Both the position numbers and the translations under genes were made by a program. A stretch of DNA of 64,000 nucleotides, from positions 80,543-144,542 of the forward strand of contig KN832566.1 in the NCBI GenBank assembly GCA_000827205.1, given 5' to 3'. The notes under the pieces were generated by a model. That model did no database searches. It saw nothing but the letters and a program-made list of their open reading frames with translations, and had not been told where the DNA came from. Of this stretch, positions 32,596 through 47,394 are shown one piece after another. Position 1 is the first letter of the stretch. Each line of letters begins with the position of its first letter. The stretch is from Plicaturopsis crispa FD-325 SS-3 (taxonomy: Eukaryota; Basidiomycota; Agaricomycetes; Amylocorticiales; Amylocorticiaceae).

Positions 32596-35500
32596 TCAGA
32601 AGCCACCGAAACCAGTCATGGCCTGTTCACTGGCGTCAGGACATTCATAGCTTACGAAGACTGAGAGGTACTCACGGGAGCCATGCCTATGCCATTAGGT
32701 ATAGGAGGAGCCTGGCCAGCGAATCCATTGCCTTGTGTTAGTAGCAGTCGGTTTCCGAAACCACCAGGGTTGATGATGGGAGCTTCGGACTCGGCCTGCT
32801 CCTTTTGAGTGTCCTTTTTGGATCGCTCCTTCACCTCCTTCTCTAGTTGGGCCACCTGGAGGTACGACAAAACCGCATCAGCATTCCACAGTCATTGAGA
32901 AAACTCCCCCGAGTACGTACCTTTTCTACCAATGACCGCGACACCTGGATCTTGTATGGCATGTAGAAGTCGTTGAGGCCATGCTGCCATGAGAGCTCCT
33001 CCACAATGTCTGCCCGCAGAAGATCGAAGCAGATGAACAAGAGGGCTGCAAAGCACTCCTTGTTTCCAATGTCGACGAAGTACGATAATAGCTCTTCGGC
33101 GACCTCGGTAGACCCGGACGCTGCCGCAGTAACCATAGCATCCTTGTACAACTTGTCCTGCTTGGAAAGCGATATGGATTCTTCCCAGCGACCGTTTTTC
33201 TAGAATTGCAGAAGAGTCTTTAGTTTCGAGATACAGATAAGCCGCATGCTGAGAAGTTACCTTGTATATATGAGCGGCGAGACGTCTGAATTCAAGAAGT
33301 TCATGTCTCTCGAGGTCCTTCGCCAACCTGATGTTGTTGAAGTTATCGAAGCTGTCGATAGAGTCACGCAGTGTCTTGTAGTCTTCTTCCTCAATGAGCA
33401 GCTCATTGTAGGCATCGTTGACGGCCTCGATATTGAGCTATACAGTGCAACTGATTAGTGCTAATTTTGTATGGAAAGTAAGCTGCTTACATGTTGGACA
33501 GCGATGAGATATGACCGGATGAGGGGGAGATGCTCAATCTGGCGGAACATACGAACTACACGACTGTGGTCGATGCGAGGAATAAGTGCAGTGAGCAGGT
33601 CTGTCAGCAACGTTGGCTGCTCCTGGAGATAGAACGTCAAAGCCTTGTAGTAACTGTTGAACAATTGGTTAGATATGAGACGAAAGCTGTAAATTGTTCG
33701 GCGCACATCTCAACGTTGGCGGCCCGGACGATGACATCCTTGAACTGGTTGTGCTCCCAAGCATCCGACGAGCGCTCAATCATAGCCAAAGCCGCATTAT
33801 CCTATAGGACTGTTAGCAGGTTCACCGCTATTGATATGGAAGGTGACGCACGAATTCGTCATATTTGATGTATAGGAAAACGAGTTCTGGCCAGAGATGT
33901 GCTCTTTCTGCGGCTTTGATGACCTATGCGTAACGCAGATTAGAGCGAAATAACTTGAAAAGAAAAAAGGAACTCACCTTCGGGATGTTGATACGAGCAA
34001 CGAAGAGTTTGAGGTGCTCCATCACTGGGCGAGAAGTTCAGCAATGAAAGGATTAGAGGAGACAAGCTCGACGTACATTTCTGAGGCCTGTATTTGCTGT
34101 ACAGTATAGAGAGCTCCGTGAAGACACCCATCTAATAACAACATTAGGAGGGACACGAGACCAATTACAGGAAAACTTACATGTGCCCGCTCCAAACTCA
34201 GACCTGCTTCAAGTAGAGACAAAACCTCGTCGAAGTATCCTTTGCGCTCATAGATCTGCACCAAGGCGGGTAGCTCTTCCGCATGCACTATGATGTTAAG
34301 ACCGCAGATTTGCGCCTAGTTGTTGTAAGTTAGTAATGCCCCACTCAAGATAGACATATCATCATACCAGGCGGAACTCAGACTTTTCGATACATGCCGC
34401 GTGAACTTGCTTCCAGACCCTGCCAACCAGTCAGATATCACAACACGAATAATGAGGGCGGGGACATACTGGGTATTGCCTGCCTTCCTTGCACTCTCAA
34501 CAGCGGCCTGGTTCTCCCCGAGATATATGAGGGTAGTCGCAAGTCGTGCCCAGTTGGAAATACTGGAGAACAGGAGCTTCGCGGCCTGGTAGAGCTCGTC
34601 CTCGAAACATTTCTCGCCGACCTCTAAGATGTCCGCAACATTGGTCATGCCTAGGAAGTCCTCCATATCGTGCAGACGATCGGTCTTGGCGTACGCATAT
34701 GCGAGTTCTGTGTCGATCTTGGGTTCGCGAAGACTCTTCCGTGCCATTTGCAGATACCGGACGAGGTCATCGTGCTTGCCCGCGCGATTCGAGATTTCAA
34801 TAACCTCGGCGAAGTTCGAGGGGTCCTCAGCCTTGATATACGAGTCTAGAAAAAGCGGTTAGCAGCAATACCTCGGTCTGGGCGGGGTACTTACCAATTG
34901 CATCCTTGATACGCAGGCCGTCGAGCTGAGCCTTAGCCAAACGACTCCATACTTCGGGTCGGTTGACCTTGTTCGCGTAGTCCAAGCCACGGTCAATCGA
35001 GACAATGTGCTCGACCAACACGTTGATGGCCAGAGCATGCTCGTCGTATTTCTTGTAGATGGTGAGCGCCTCCTCGTACAGCCCGTGCTCAGTCGCGATC
35101 TTCGCGATCTCGGCAGCGTCGTAGTTCTGCAACTTGTTGATGTAACCAACAACCTTGCCCTTGTCCGCACGGATAGCCGTCAACAAGAGAAGGTTCTGCA
35201 AGTTCTTGTTATCGCTGAACGGCGAGGGCTCAATAATGATCTTCTCGAGCAGCTCGATAAGCTCTATAGGAAGGTCGGCAGAGAGGAACGCCTTGACAGT
35301 GATGGAGACATCGTCGGGGTCAGTGCACTCAGGAAGTGCGGTCGAGGTGATCTGTCACCTAGTAAGCACCATACATATGTGACACAATTTGCAATAAATA
35401 CCTGGTCAATGAGTTGGCGACGGTGCAAGTTGTCCGCAGCTAGAACCTGCGCCCAAAGGTCGGGTTGGCGGCGTTTTACAAGGTAACGAGCTTGATGCTT

Positions 35501-38500
35501 GAACATGGAGTTGTCGTTGGTGAGGGCGATCAACTCATCATCACAGAATCCTTTCGCGTAGGCGATGAAAGCCAGGGCTGGTTCCCGAGCCTCGCAGAAC
35601 TTTCCTACGACCAACGGCTCATACAGCTAGATATGAAAATCTGTTAGACATGAAAGGCCACACGTATTCCCGCCGCACTCACGTTGTTCTCCTTCAAGAA
35701 TTGTTCAGGGTTGTTGTTGCTGTCGATGTAGATCTTTCCTAGAGCATTGTAGACAGCAGGATCCGTGCTACCTGCCTGAACGCGAGCCTCGAGCCAGGGA
35801 AGGATCAGCTTCAGCCTGTTCCGTTGCTCGACTTCGTGGACGAGCTCATCGATGAGGAAGTTTCCAGTCACAGACGCCAGCAAGCCCTTGATAGTAGTCT
35901 CGTCGCAATCGACATCGAGAAGACCACCAATGACCTGCGGAGTGCGGACAGAATTGACACGCTGCACGTATACCTCGATGAATTTCGTGAGGCCATTCTG
36001 GTACAGATACAAGACAAGGTCGTGGACGAAGTCGAATCGATCGCAGACAATGATGAGAGGGAGTTGGTCTTGGAGCTTGGCCTCCTTGAGGAAGTTCTTG
36101 ACCTTCTCCGGGTTGTAGAAGTTGCTCTCACGGCAGATACGTTCTACCTCGCGGATTTGACCAGTACGAGTAGCCGCCTGGATATACTTGAAATGGACTT
36201 CCGAATCCTCGCTGAGGTTGACGATAGAGCCGAGGTAGTAGTATAGACCTATCAAACATATGAGAAAGACACCAATCGTCGGAGAATGTGGGGTATACCT
36301 TCGAAAGTCTTGAATGATTCAAACATTTCGATGAGCTTGACGGGACCGAGAATGTCTGAGTACTTGGTGGCGATCTGGATGACAACCTGAAGGTTCTGGC
36401 GGATGTTGACGCGAAGCATCTCTTGTAAGCAGGCCATAGATTGCTCAGTCGTGAGACGGCTAAAGTAGTTGACGAGCCACTGCAGAAGTTGCAACTCGGT
36501 TAGTCTATGCGCAGAGGAGAGAATGTGCGGCATACCTCTGGCTGCAGGACATTCGTGTGCACGATTGCACGTTTAATGTCCGCGAGATCCTCGTAGTGCT
36601 CGAGGGCCTATGGAAGGGTCGTCAGCTGCGTTTACAGGTAGAGATATGATGAAAAGGCTCACTCGTTGGAGCAAGCCTGCCTTCTCGCAAAGGTTTGCAA
36701 TGCGAGGGCGATCGTAGTGAGTGAACATCTCGTTGCCGAGAATGGCATCCGCAACTTGGGGGGCGTGCACCAAGTTCATCTCGAGGAGTCGCGTCTGCAA
36801 GTGACCCTGCTCAGGCTTGTTGTCCTTGAGCGCGTCGAGCAGGAATGATGTCGCAGGCTGGATCATGTTCTGAGACATGAAGATGTCTACCACGCGTTCG
36901 ACGTCGACGAGCGGTCCGGATTCTTCGCCCACAAGCTGTGCCGCGAATTCCGCTCCTTTCTCCGGGTTGGTGCGCATGATATGCTGCAAGAGGCCAACGT
37001 AGTCAGGAGTATAACCGACTTTCTTCGAGTAGAGCACGATCTTGTCCGTCTGGCCGGTCTCTGCGAAGCAAGCAATGACCTTGTTAGGGACATTTGCTCG
37101 CAGATAGACGCTGAGAGCGAGTGTCATATCATGCAGGCGAACGATATCTCCCAATTCTTCACTGCATGTGAGCTACAAGAATGATCAAGATCAAGTCTTT
37201 GATACAAAGATGGCGAGCACCGCTGACCTTGTTCTCCTTCAACCATTTCTCCAATAACTGTTTACGGCCCTGTTGTAGCACAGGTCGCGCGAGTTCAACA
37301 GATTCAAGATGGTTAAGTTCGCCCTTCTCGAGGAGGATACCGAAGTATTGGAGGATCGGTGATAGACCACCAGGTGGTGCAGGAGCATTCTTGAATGACT
37401 CAATGATCGCGGCCGTGCGCAAGATACCCTAAGACATGTACTTAGTATTGCATCCATTATAAGCGTTTCAATTGACATACCCGTGGCGAGTTTGCCGCAA
37501 TCTTCGCTGCCTCGCCAAATTGACCAGCCTGGAACAGTTGTTGGTATTGTTTCACGTATAAATCGTCGGCCCCCGGGAGGTTTGCACGGCTCGCAAGCTT
37601 GAACGCAAGCTCTGTATTGTTCAGCGTGCCCAAGATGTACGGGATGATTGTCTGCTCGTCAACGTTGACGCTCAGAACCTGGCCCTTCTTGTTGACTCCA
37701 ATGATACCGTTGGTCGCCTCATGCTCCGCAGTCACGAAAATGGTCTCGCCAGAGATACGGTTCATGTACACACACGCGCCTGTCTCCAGGTCGTACAAGT
37801 GGATGAAACCAAACTTCGTGACGAGGTAGACGATGCCGTGTTTCTTGGAGACTTGCATCGCGACGGGGAAATCGTTGACAGCCTCGGGAGGGAAATATAC
37901 ATCCACGGCCTTCTTCACGAAAGGAGGATCAGGAGCGGTGTGATCAATCTCGACGACGTGTAGCTAAACAGATCGTTAGAGGGCGAAGAGCACACTACTA
38001 GCAAAGATACATACCTTCGCACCCGTTGCCGTCCGCACGGCAAACGAGAACAACTTCGTGGGTTTCTGGTGGCCGTCCTGCTTGATTTCTGCGAACGCCG
38101 CGGCGTGACCCTCGATAGGTTGGCTGACCCCCCGATCCCTGCTGTATAGCTGCATCGCACCCTTCACCTTAAATGCTGACGGGTTCGTCGTGTTGCCCGC
38201 AATGCCGATAAGCACAAGCCACTTTTCGTCCGGGGTGACGCGGTAGTTGATAATTTGCGCGCCGGAGAGGGTTGCGTGCCGGTCGAATATTTTCTGGGGG
38301 GTGGACGTGGAGTCCGCGATAGTCCAATGGTACACCGACGAGTCGGTGACCATGCCGATAGTAGTGTCCGAGACCCACTTCCAAAATACAATGTCTTCGT
38401 TGCTGACATGAGACTTGACCTTTTGCTTCGTTTCAATGTTAAAGATTTGGAGCGTCCGGCCAGCTAGTACGCGTGAAATCGCGATGTAAGCATGTAATAA

Positions 38501-38969
38501 GGTCCAACACATGGATTAACACACCCTTCAACGCCAATATCTTTTGGTGTCTAGGTCGTTGTCAGGCGATACCACCTCGTTCAAGAAGCAAAGTGTACCT
38601 ACGGGTGCATGATTGCAGACTCTGCGGTAATAGGTCGTCGCAGGACATTATTGGCGTCGGCAAGGTCGATGATAACAACCTGGGGGTGGATGTAAGCGTC
38701 TCGGCAACATCGACGGCCCTCTGAGCGACCGTCCAAAACAAAGCTTCAAACGCACCTGGTTCTGCTCGTTCACTTTCTCCCGCACACATATGAAGTGGTC
38801 GGATTCGAGCGTCAAATTCTGTACAAAATGGCATGTGTGAGATACTTGCACGTCGGATGCGCAGCGCCAGCGTGTACGCGTCACGAACCTGGAACGAGAT
38901 AGAGGCCGGCTGTACACCGATGCTGGACAGCTGCAGGTGCTCGCAGAACGCAATGGGCTTGTCTCCCAT
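32596..38969 (-). CDS. CHC1: Clathrin heavy chain
   Basis: Triskelion leg of the clathrin coat that shapes vesicles at the trans-Golgi, endosomes and plasma membrane. The start at 38969 reads [21 protein letters not shown], the conserved N-terminus. The first ~330 residues are the seven-bladed beta-propeller (for example [16 protein letters not shown], and [23 protein letters not shown]). The rest is the repeated alpha-zigzag of the leg (for example [25 protein letters not shown], and [24 protein letters not shown] segments). The trimerisation region lies near the end ([20 protein letters not shown]). The last exon is very short: after donor GTGAGT at 32675-32680 it adds AMTGFGGF and stops at 32596. 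Roughly twenty short introns. Length about 1,680 residues is normal. Housekeeping gene. Confidence 0.96.
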
Positions 38970-39247
38970 GGTGAAATATAGTAGAGAGGTAAGGGGAGGA
39001 GGAGGGAAATAGGGCAGTCGTTGATGAACGGAAACTTGGAGTTGGCCAACCCAGGCGACGCGACCAAAGCTAACAAATAAGACCAAATTACACTGCCGCC
39101 ACTTGACTTTGGCACACCGTCTTGCAAGTGCCTCTGCCGGACGCGTTCGCCAGAATTTCGTGAGGTTTCAGATCGGTCTCTACCAGGCCAAATAACCCAT
39201 TCTAAGCTAGCAGGTCTACACGTATAATTTTAACTCGTATTGTCCTT

Positions 39248-40364
39248 CTACTCCTCAGCCAATGCAAGCGCTTGCTCGAGGTCGTCCTCCTCCGAAATCA
39301 GGGCCGTAGCGGGAAGCGCAGCTCCGTAGTAAATACGCTGTATGACAATAGCTAATAGAAGAGAGTGGTAAGTATGAAACACTCAAGTATGCGTAAGGAA
39401 GGCCTCACCAAAATCGATAGATAGCTGAAATAACGAGCACAACTTGAATTGCAGCGGAGAATGCTGGAGGAAGAAGTACACGGATCTGTTTGGGGCGGAT
39501 TGAGTGACAGAGAACCACGGAATTCAATGTGCGAAGGCGTACTTGAATGAATCACCTCCCACCCATCCTACCAGGGTAGACAGACGGAAACCGTAAAGTG
39601 ACCGTTGCTTGTAATTACTGTATATAACACGTCAGGTTTGTCCGTGCAAACACGCAAGAACCCACATACCTGATTAGCTGCGGAATTGGTAGCGTACTCT
39701 CCAGTCCAAGAGCAACAAATCCCAGGATAGCCACAAATGTTTCCGACCGTCCAAATATTAAGAATAAGATCGCCTGGCAAAGTCTACTCTGTCTCAAAAC
39801 ACCATAATTCCAAGATGAGTATGGCCACATACATTAATCCTGCGAGAAACTCGATGTATTGCGTATACGTGGGCCATTGCCAGAAGGACAGGGGCCGCCG
39901 TGACGTCCCTAAATTCTCGGGAGAAACAAATGGCTTGTAGAGTATGCAAATATACAACAGCGCAAGCTACAGCGACATAGCTCAGTAAGCACCAAAGGTA
40001 CATAGATGTGTCGTACCTGGGCCAATATCATCAGAACAGACTGCATCAGCAGTGCGAACTCGAATCGGTTCCCCAGCCAGAAGAAACATCGTGTAATATT
40101 GGCTATCAAGCTGGGGGTACAGTTGTCAGTCTAGTTAGCGTGTATGCATATCATTTCACTCACAGAATTGCGCAAACGTCACGGGAAAACCCTGTAGAGT
40201 CCCTACGCAACAGCACCGACGTTCAGTTCAGTACGCGCGCTTGGGAAGGAGCCGGACGTTACGCGCTTTTTCTTGATGATGGATGCAGCTTGGTCTGCAT
40301 AGACAAGAGGAGGCCCTACAGCCATCCCAACTGATGCAACGGTCGAAAGCCATGTCGGAACCAT
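39248..40364 (-). CDS. PQ-loop repeat membrane protein (SLC66A2/PQLC1-like)
   Basis: Seven-helix membrane protein of the PQ-loop family; the SLC66A2/Any1 group acts in endosome-Golgi lipid and membrane handling. The start at 40364 reads MVPTWLSTVASVGMAVGPPLVYADQ, the first PQ-loop helix pair. A second PQ motif is clear (VAILGFVALGLESTLPIPQ). It continues into the cytosolic-side signature NYKQRSLYGFRLSTLVGWVGGD. Then follow FFLQHSPLQFKLCSLFQLSIDF and the end AIVIQRIYYG, with an acidic tail. Stop at 39248. These landmarks in this order match the PQLC1 group. About eight short introns. Most frames in between are hydrophobic. Confidence 0.87.
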
Positions 40365-41586
40365 GGCTACTAGAGGGAGAGATACAAGGTACGTGGACGT
40401 CGCGACTGGTTAAAGACGTTCGCGCTGCAGACATCATGCCGCTGCGTACCTAACTCTGCTTATGTCAGCATCCTCTCTGCGAATCCTTCAACTTGCAGCT
40501 CTCAATTGCTTCGATGCGACTTCGATGGCTCTTTTGCTTCACGTTCACTACAGCGGTGCCAAAACTTTCGGGTTCGTGCTGGATTCTCCAACAAAACTGA
40601 CGATTCCAATTTGCGGGCCATGGAATTTTTATTGTGTTTCTTCGACTCAGATGTTTGCTCAATGCTGGTGCTTGACTTCGGATTAGACTTGGCATAACGT
40701 TGGAGAGTATGTCCTAGAGCACCGGCGTAAACATAACATATCAAGAGAGAAGCGTACGCCTTTCCCGACGCATAAACCGAGATTGCATCGTGAGTGTTAT
40801 ATCAGTACAAGGGCCTATTACTTATGTCTCCGCGGCTCCGTGACGAGCAAAGCAATTTGAAAGAGCCTCCACTCGCGGATCGCTTTTACTACCTGTAAGG
40901 CTGTATTCCCGTGCAGAAACTTACCGTCCATCTCGTGCATGTGTCTACCGTGCGTCTGTCTGCGTTTGCCAGCTGATTTGCGGATTCACATGGGCTCCGC
41001 AATCTTCCGACCGAGCAACGCGGGACATATACGATAAATGCAGCAACACTTCCACTGTGCTCAATCATGCTACCCCGGACGAGTGAGAAGTAATGAGGGC
41101 CCCTGGTCTACCGTGACTGGGGCATATTTGTGCAATAGCTTTATAGAAGCAACTGAGACTTTCGAGATTTATTTCTCCGCGCCCGCGCTTGCACAGGAAT
41201 CTTGATACAACGCAGCAGGACGATCGTGACATAGATATTGATTCGTTTCTGCAGCCAAGCCGTAGCCTACTGTAGTGCTTGGATTTCAGCAACGCGTTAC
41301 ATGCAAAAAATGACCAAGAAAATGACGGGTTCTGATTGGCTGACACCAACACTACAGTTGCCCAATTGAGCGAGAACACGATCAGGTGAAACCTGATTCC
41401 GTCGACGGTTGCCCGACCCACAACTCGGCGAGTCGGACTCCGTCGTATCTCCAAAAGTGCACCATGCCTTACCAGACATCGCCCCAGTACCTCATCGAGT
41501 CCGGATAAACACTCGACTATACTCGTAGTCACTGCCCAAGTCAATAACGAGTTCCAGCTGTATACCCCAGTCTCTAATCCGCCGAA
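40365..41586. other. 1.2 kb between divergent genes, no gene seen
   Basis: It separates the PQ-loop gene (minus) from the L-serine dehydratase gene (plus) and must hold both promoters. The longest frame (41065-41544 minus, 159 codons) has no recognisable domain. Confidence 0.55.
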
Positions 41587-44488
<2,902 letters not shown>

Positions 44489-44907
44489 TCTTGGTTCTTC
44501 TCAACGACCGTTTTTCCTTGGAGTTATTATGCTGGAATCTACTCAGCCCTAGATGCGTAGTTGTCTTCCTCTGTTCTGTATACTGCTTTCGATGGTTTTC
44601 CAGTGCCCTGCTATGATATTCATGACATATAATACGCATGCGTGTAGTTGCTCCGCGCAGCCCAATGAAACGTATCGTAGTACCAGCGCTATCCCTAGCT
44701 TCACTTCGCGTTCAATGATAAAACGCAAAAAATGTGATTCAACAAACTAAAACGACGCGTACATACAAGTGATAAAATAGTAGTATGTCAATGACCTTAG
44801 GAATCTAATAATTGTACCTACGATCGTACATCTTTCTAGCAGCGCAATGCCTCGTAAGTAGCGCATATGGTATACGGCGACAAAGTTACAGGCTCTAGGG
44901 GATGGAT
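44489..44907. other. Intergenic, no gene seen
   Basis: Between the convergent ends of the serine dehydratase and terpene synthase genes; AT-richer than the genes and without recognisable frames. Confidence 0.6.
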
Positions 44908-46042
44908 TCAAAGGTTAAGCTCGTGCAGTCTGTACCTTTTCACCGATGAATGGAACGCTATGTATCCTTTACAGAATTGCTTGAATGCCCGCAAAGCTGG
45001 CTCGTGAGGTGCCAATATATGCACGACGTTATCGTACGCGGTAACGACCTCATCCTCGACAAGGCGAAGGGCTTCTTTCTTGGATATGTTCCGACTCTTG
45101 GCGATCAACGAAACTTGGTTGTCGTCCTCGCCCGCGTCTTCCTCTTTGTAGAAAGAGAGTAAATCACTAAGAGCACTTCAGCCGCTTGTCTGAACGTCGT
45201 AGGAGCAAACGCAACTCACTTTCCGCTATTGATGAAAATGACCATGTCACGGATACCCTGGGCGTAGGCTCGGAGAGGAACGTCTACGGGAAAGATCCAG
45301 ACTACACATGCCTCTCCAGTTCCGGACATTCTACGAGAAAATTCCGGCCAGTTCTTGGCATGGGGGTCCAGCTACCAGTAAGGTACGTAGTCAGCGCCCT
45401 CACGTCTGAAATTATAAGTCGAGATCGAGTACCGTCATGCCTTGTGTCTCATGCTCGAGTAGTAACGCAGTAATGAAGTCGAGAGCAGAGCTCACTACGA
45501 TGTTGGCAGGGATACGTCCCTTTTCCTGATTTCAGTGTGGTGCGAGAGGCAGAATGGTATCAGACTCACGAAATACTCTGGGAGTCGTACCAAGAGGTCC
45601 GCGAGGTCATCGAGGACCTTGTCCTTCTGGGGCTGTCTGCATATAAACCGCTCGTTGAACTCCGAAACAGCGCTAACGTCTTTGCTGAAAGCGTCGTCGG
45701 CATACAGTACGTAAGCGGCGTATAGGCACACAAGGATTCGACCCCGCATGTCTGGAAGATGTCCGTAGGACGTGGTGGCCATCGTGACGCCAAGACGGAT
45801 ATAGGGTCCTTCGATCGATTGCGGGCCCTCCATGGAATAGCCCAGACGATCCCCTTCTGCGCGAGTCGCAGCCTCGAACTCGTAGTCATACGGCTGACGG
45901 GTGTACGGGATTTGGCACCGCGTAAGGAAGGATGTGATGACATCCCGCGTGTCTTGCAGGTTTCCAGTAAGAGCCTGTATGAGAAGAAAGACAAAGAGAT
46001 TGAGACCATGCAGAGGGTATAAAAATATGGGCGTACCGTCAT
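44908..46042 (-). CDS. Sesquiterpene synthase, trichodiene-synthase (TRI5) family
   Basis: Class I terpene cyclase that turns farnesyl diphosphate into a sesquiterpene. The first exon is only six bases (ATG ACG, 46042-46037), followed by a 62-base intron; then LTGNLQDTRDVITSFLTRC. The usual motifs follow: GVTMATTSYGHL, the Asp-rich metal site YADDAFSKD, FNERF, LLVRLPEYF. The second metal-binding triad reads N-D-L-L-S-F-Y-K-E-E (NSE type), completed across an intron near 45.2 kb. The end is YIAFHSSVKRYRLHELNL, matching the basidiomycete branch of TRI5-like enzymes. About 300 residues. There is no P450, oxidase or transporter beside it, so it is probably a lone synthase. The product cannot be predicted. 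Confidence 0.92.
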
Positions 46043-47394
46043 CGTATTGACCTCGGAGTGTTTTCGGTAAGTCCTGCAGTGGCGACGAGCGTTCACTTGG
46101 AGGGAAGGCTGTCCAGCCTAGTGAGCGCAAGATCTCTTCTTAAATGTTTAGTGAGTGAATCTAATCAATCCATCTTTTCGCAATCATGCAGAGAAATCTA
46201 CGGAAACGGTGCCAATGAGGAATTACGGGTTAGCGCACAACATACAGGATCGTCGACTGTATATGCTTACGGATATACAGAAGATATCGATATCGACAGC
46301 GTGCTGATCTCGGGGTTTGAACGCTGGGACCTGCTGGGACGTCGTGACGGTGACGGTGAGTTTCTCTTCAGTCTGGTAGGAGGCGTAGCTTCCACAAACG
46401 AGTCAACTCGTATATGTTTCACTCGGATTCCGAAAAACTCACTGCGAGCGCTTGAGCACGAGCAGAGGTACGCCGACTCCATTTCACAAGTACAGCACCT
46501 GCAGCGATGGCGAGATCAGCTTGGTGGCTACATGTGCACAGCCTGAATTGAAGATAGTAACACTGACGCATATGAAAGGAGATATGAAAGGTACCAGCTT
46601 GTATCATGCTGACTTGCACTGCATAGTCAGAGCCCAGAGTAGGTATGTGGCGTTGATAAATTTGTTGGAATGATCCGTCTTGATTCCCGACAGGCCTTCT
46701 TTGCGGACCGCAACAGTAGTCAACTTGACACTGGACAGGGCCTCGTGATTTTGTGCGAGCAATGTGCGAGCCTTTTCTTCAGGTCGGGCCACTTAGGAGT
46801 CGGGATTACCTGCGAGTCTCCTGCATATCTTGGCGGTTGCAATTTCGCACCCTTTGACAAAGCTTTCACGGCTTTGCGGCGTACTTAATCCCATTTGGCC
46901 CGGAACTTGGCTTGTAGCTGCTCGTTCGTCGAGGTGTACCCAGGATGTACCATCTCTTGCGCGGTTGCAGCCGTCCGTCTTCAAGCCACTATGAAGTCGA
47001 CTATCTGAGTCTCCTTGCGATATCGCTGCCAATGGGCGAAACTTGGGTAGTATGAGCTGATGATAAGGAAGGGTTTGTAGTGAGACCAGCGACTGACCAG
47101 CGCAAACAAGACGGAAGCACATACTTTACTCCGTCGCCAGGACTACTTGTAGGCACTGCATACTTGCTGCATACTAGGAAGTGACGGTATCGCTCGTGCC
47201 CGCACCGGCCCTCGTTCATTTACCGCTCATTAGGAATTTAGAAAGAAGCACTCGCAGCGATGGCGAGATGCTGCACTGCGGGCCCCGAGAACCGTTTGCG
47301 GAAAGTGGTCCCTGTCGACCGTCGCGCAACGCTCACTGGAGCTTTCAAGTTCGACTTTTACAGTAAGTACTGTTGATAACTCACAGGGCCAACA
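46043..47394. other. 1.35 kb with unresolved minus-strand frames
   Basis: No gene is recognised. On the minus strand an ATG at 47219 opens a 30-residue stretch. A possible intron (donor GTAAAG near 47129) would join it to a longer frame (about 47061-46793). A further open frame runs to 46604. Start of this frame and of the SET gene (47395) would be 175 bases apart and divergent, which would suit a real small gene. However, no domain or repeatable splice plan is visible, so it is not called. Confidence 0.3.

Noticed and set aside
41065-41544. 159-codon minus-strand frame between divergent genes
   Set aside because: No recognisable content; region is best explained as promoters.
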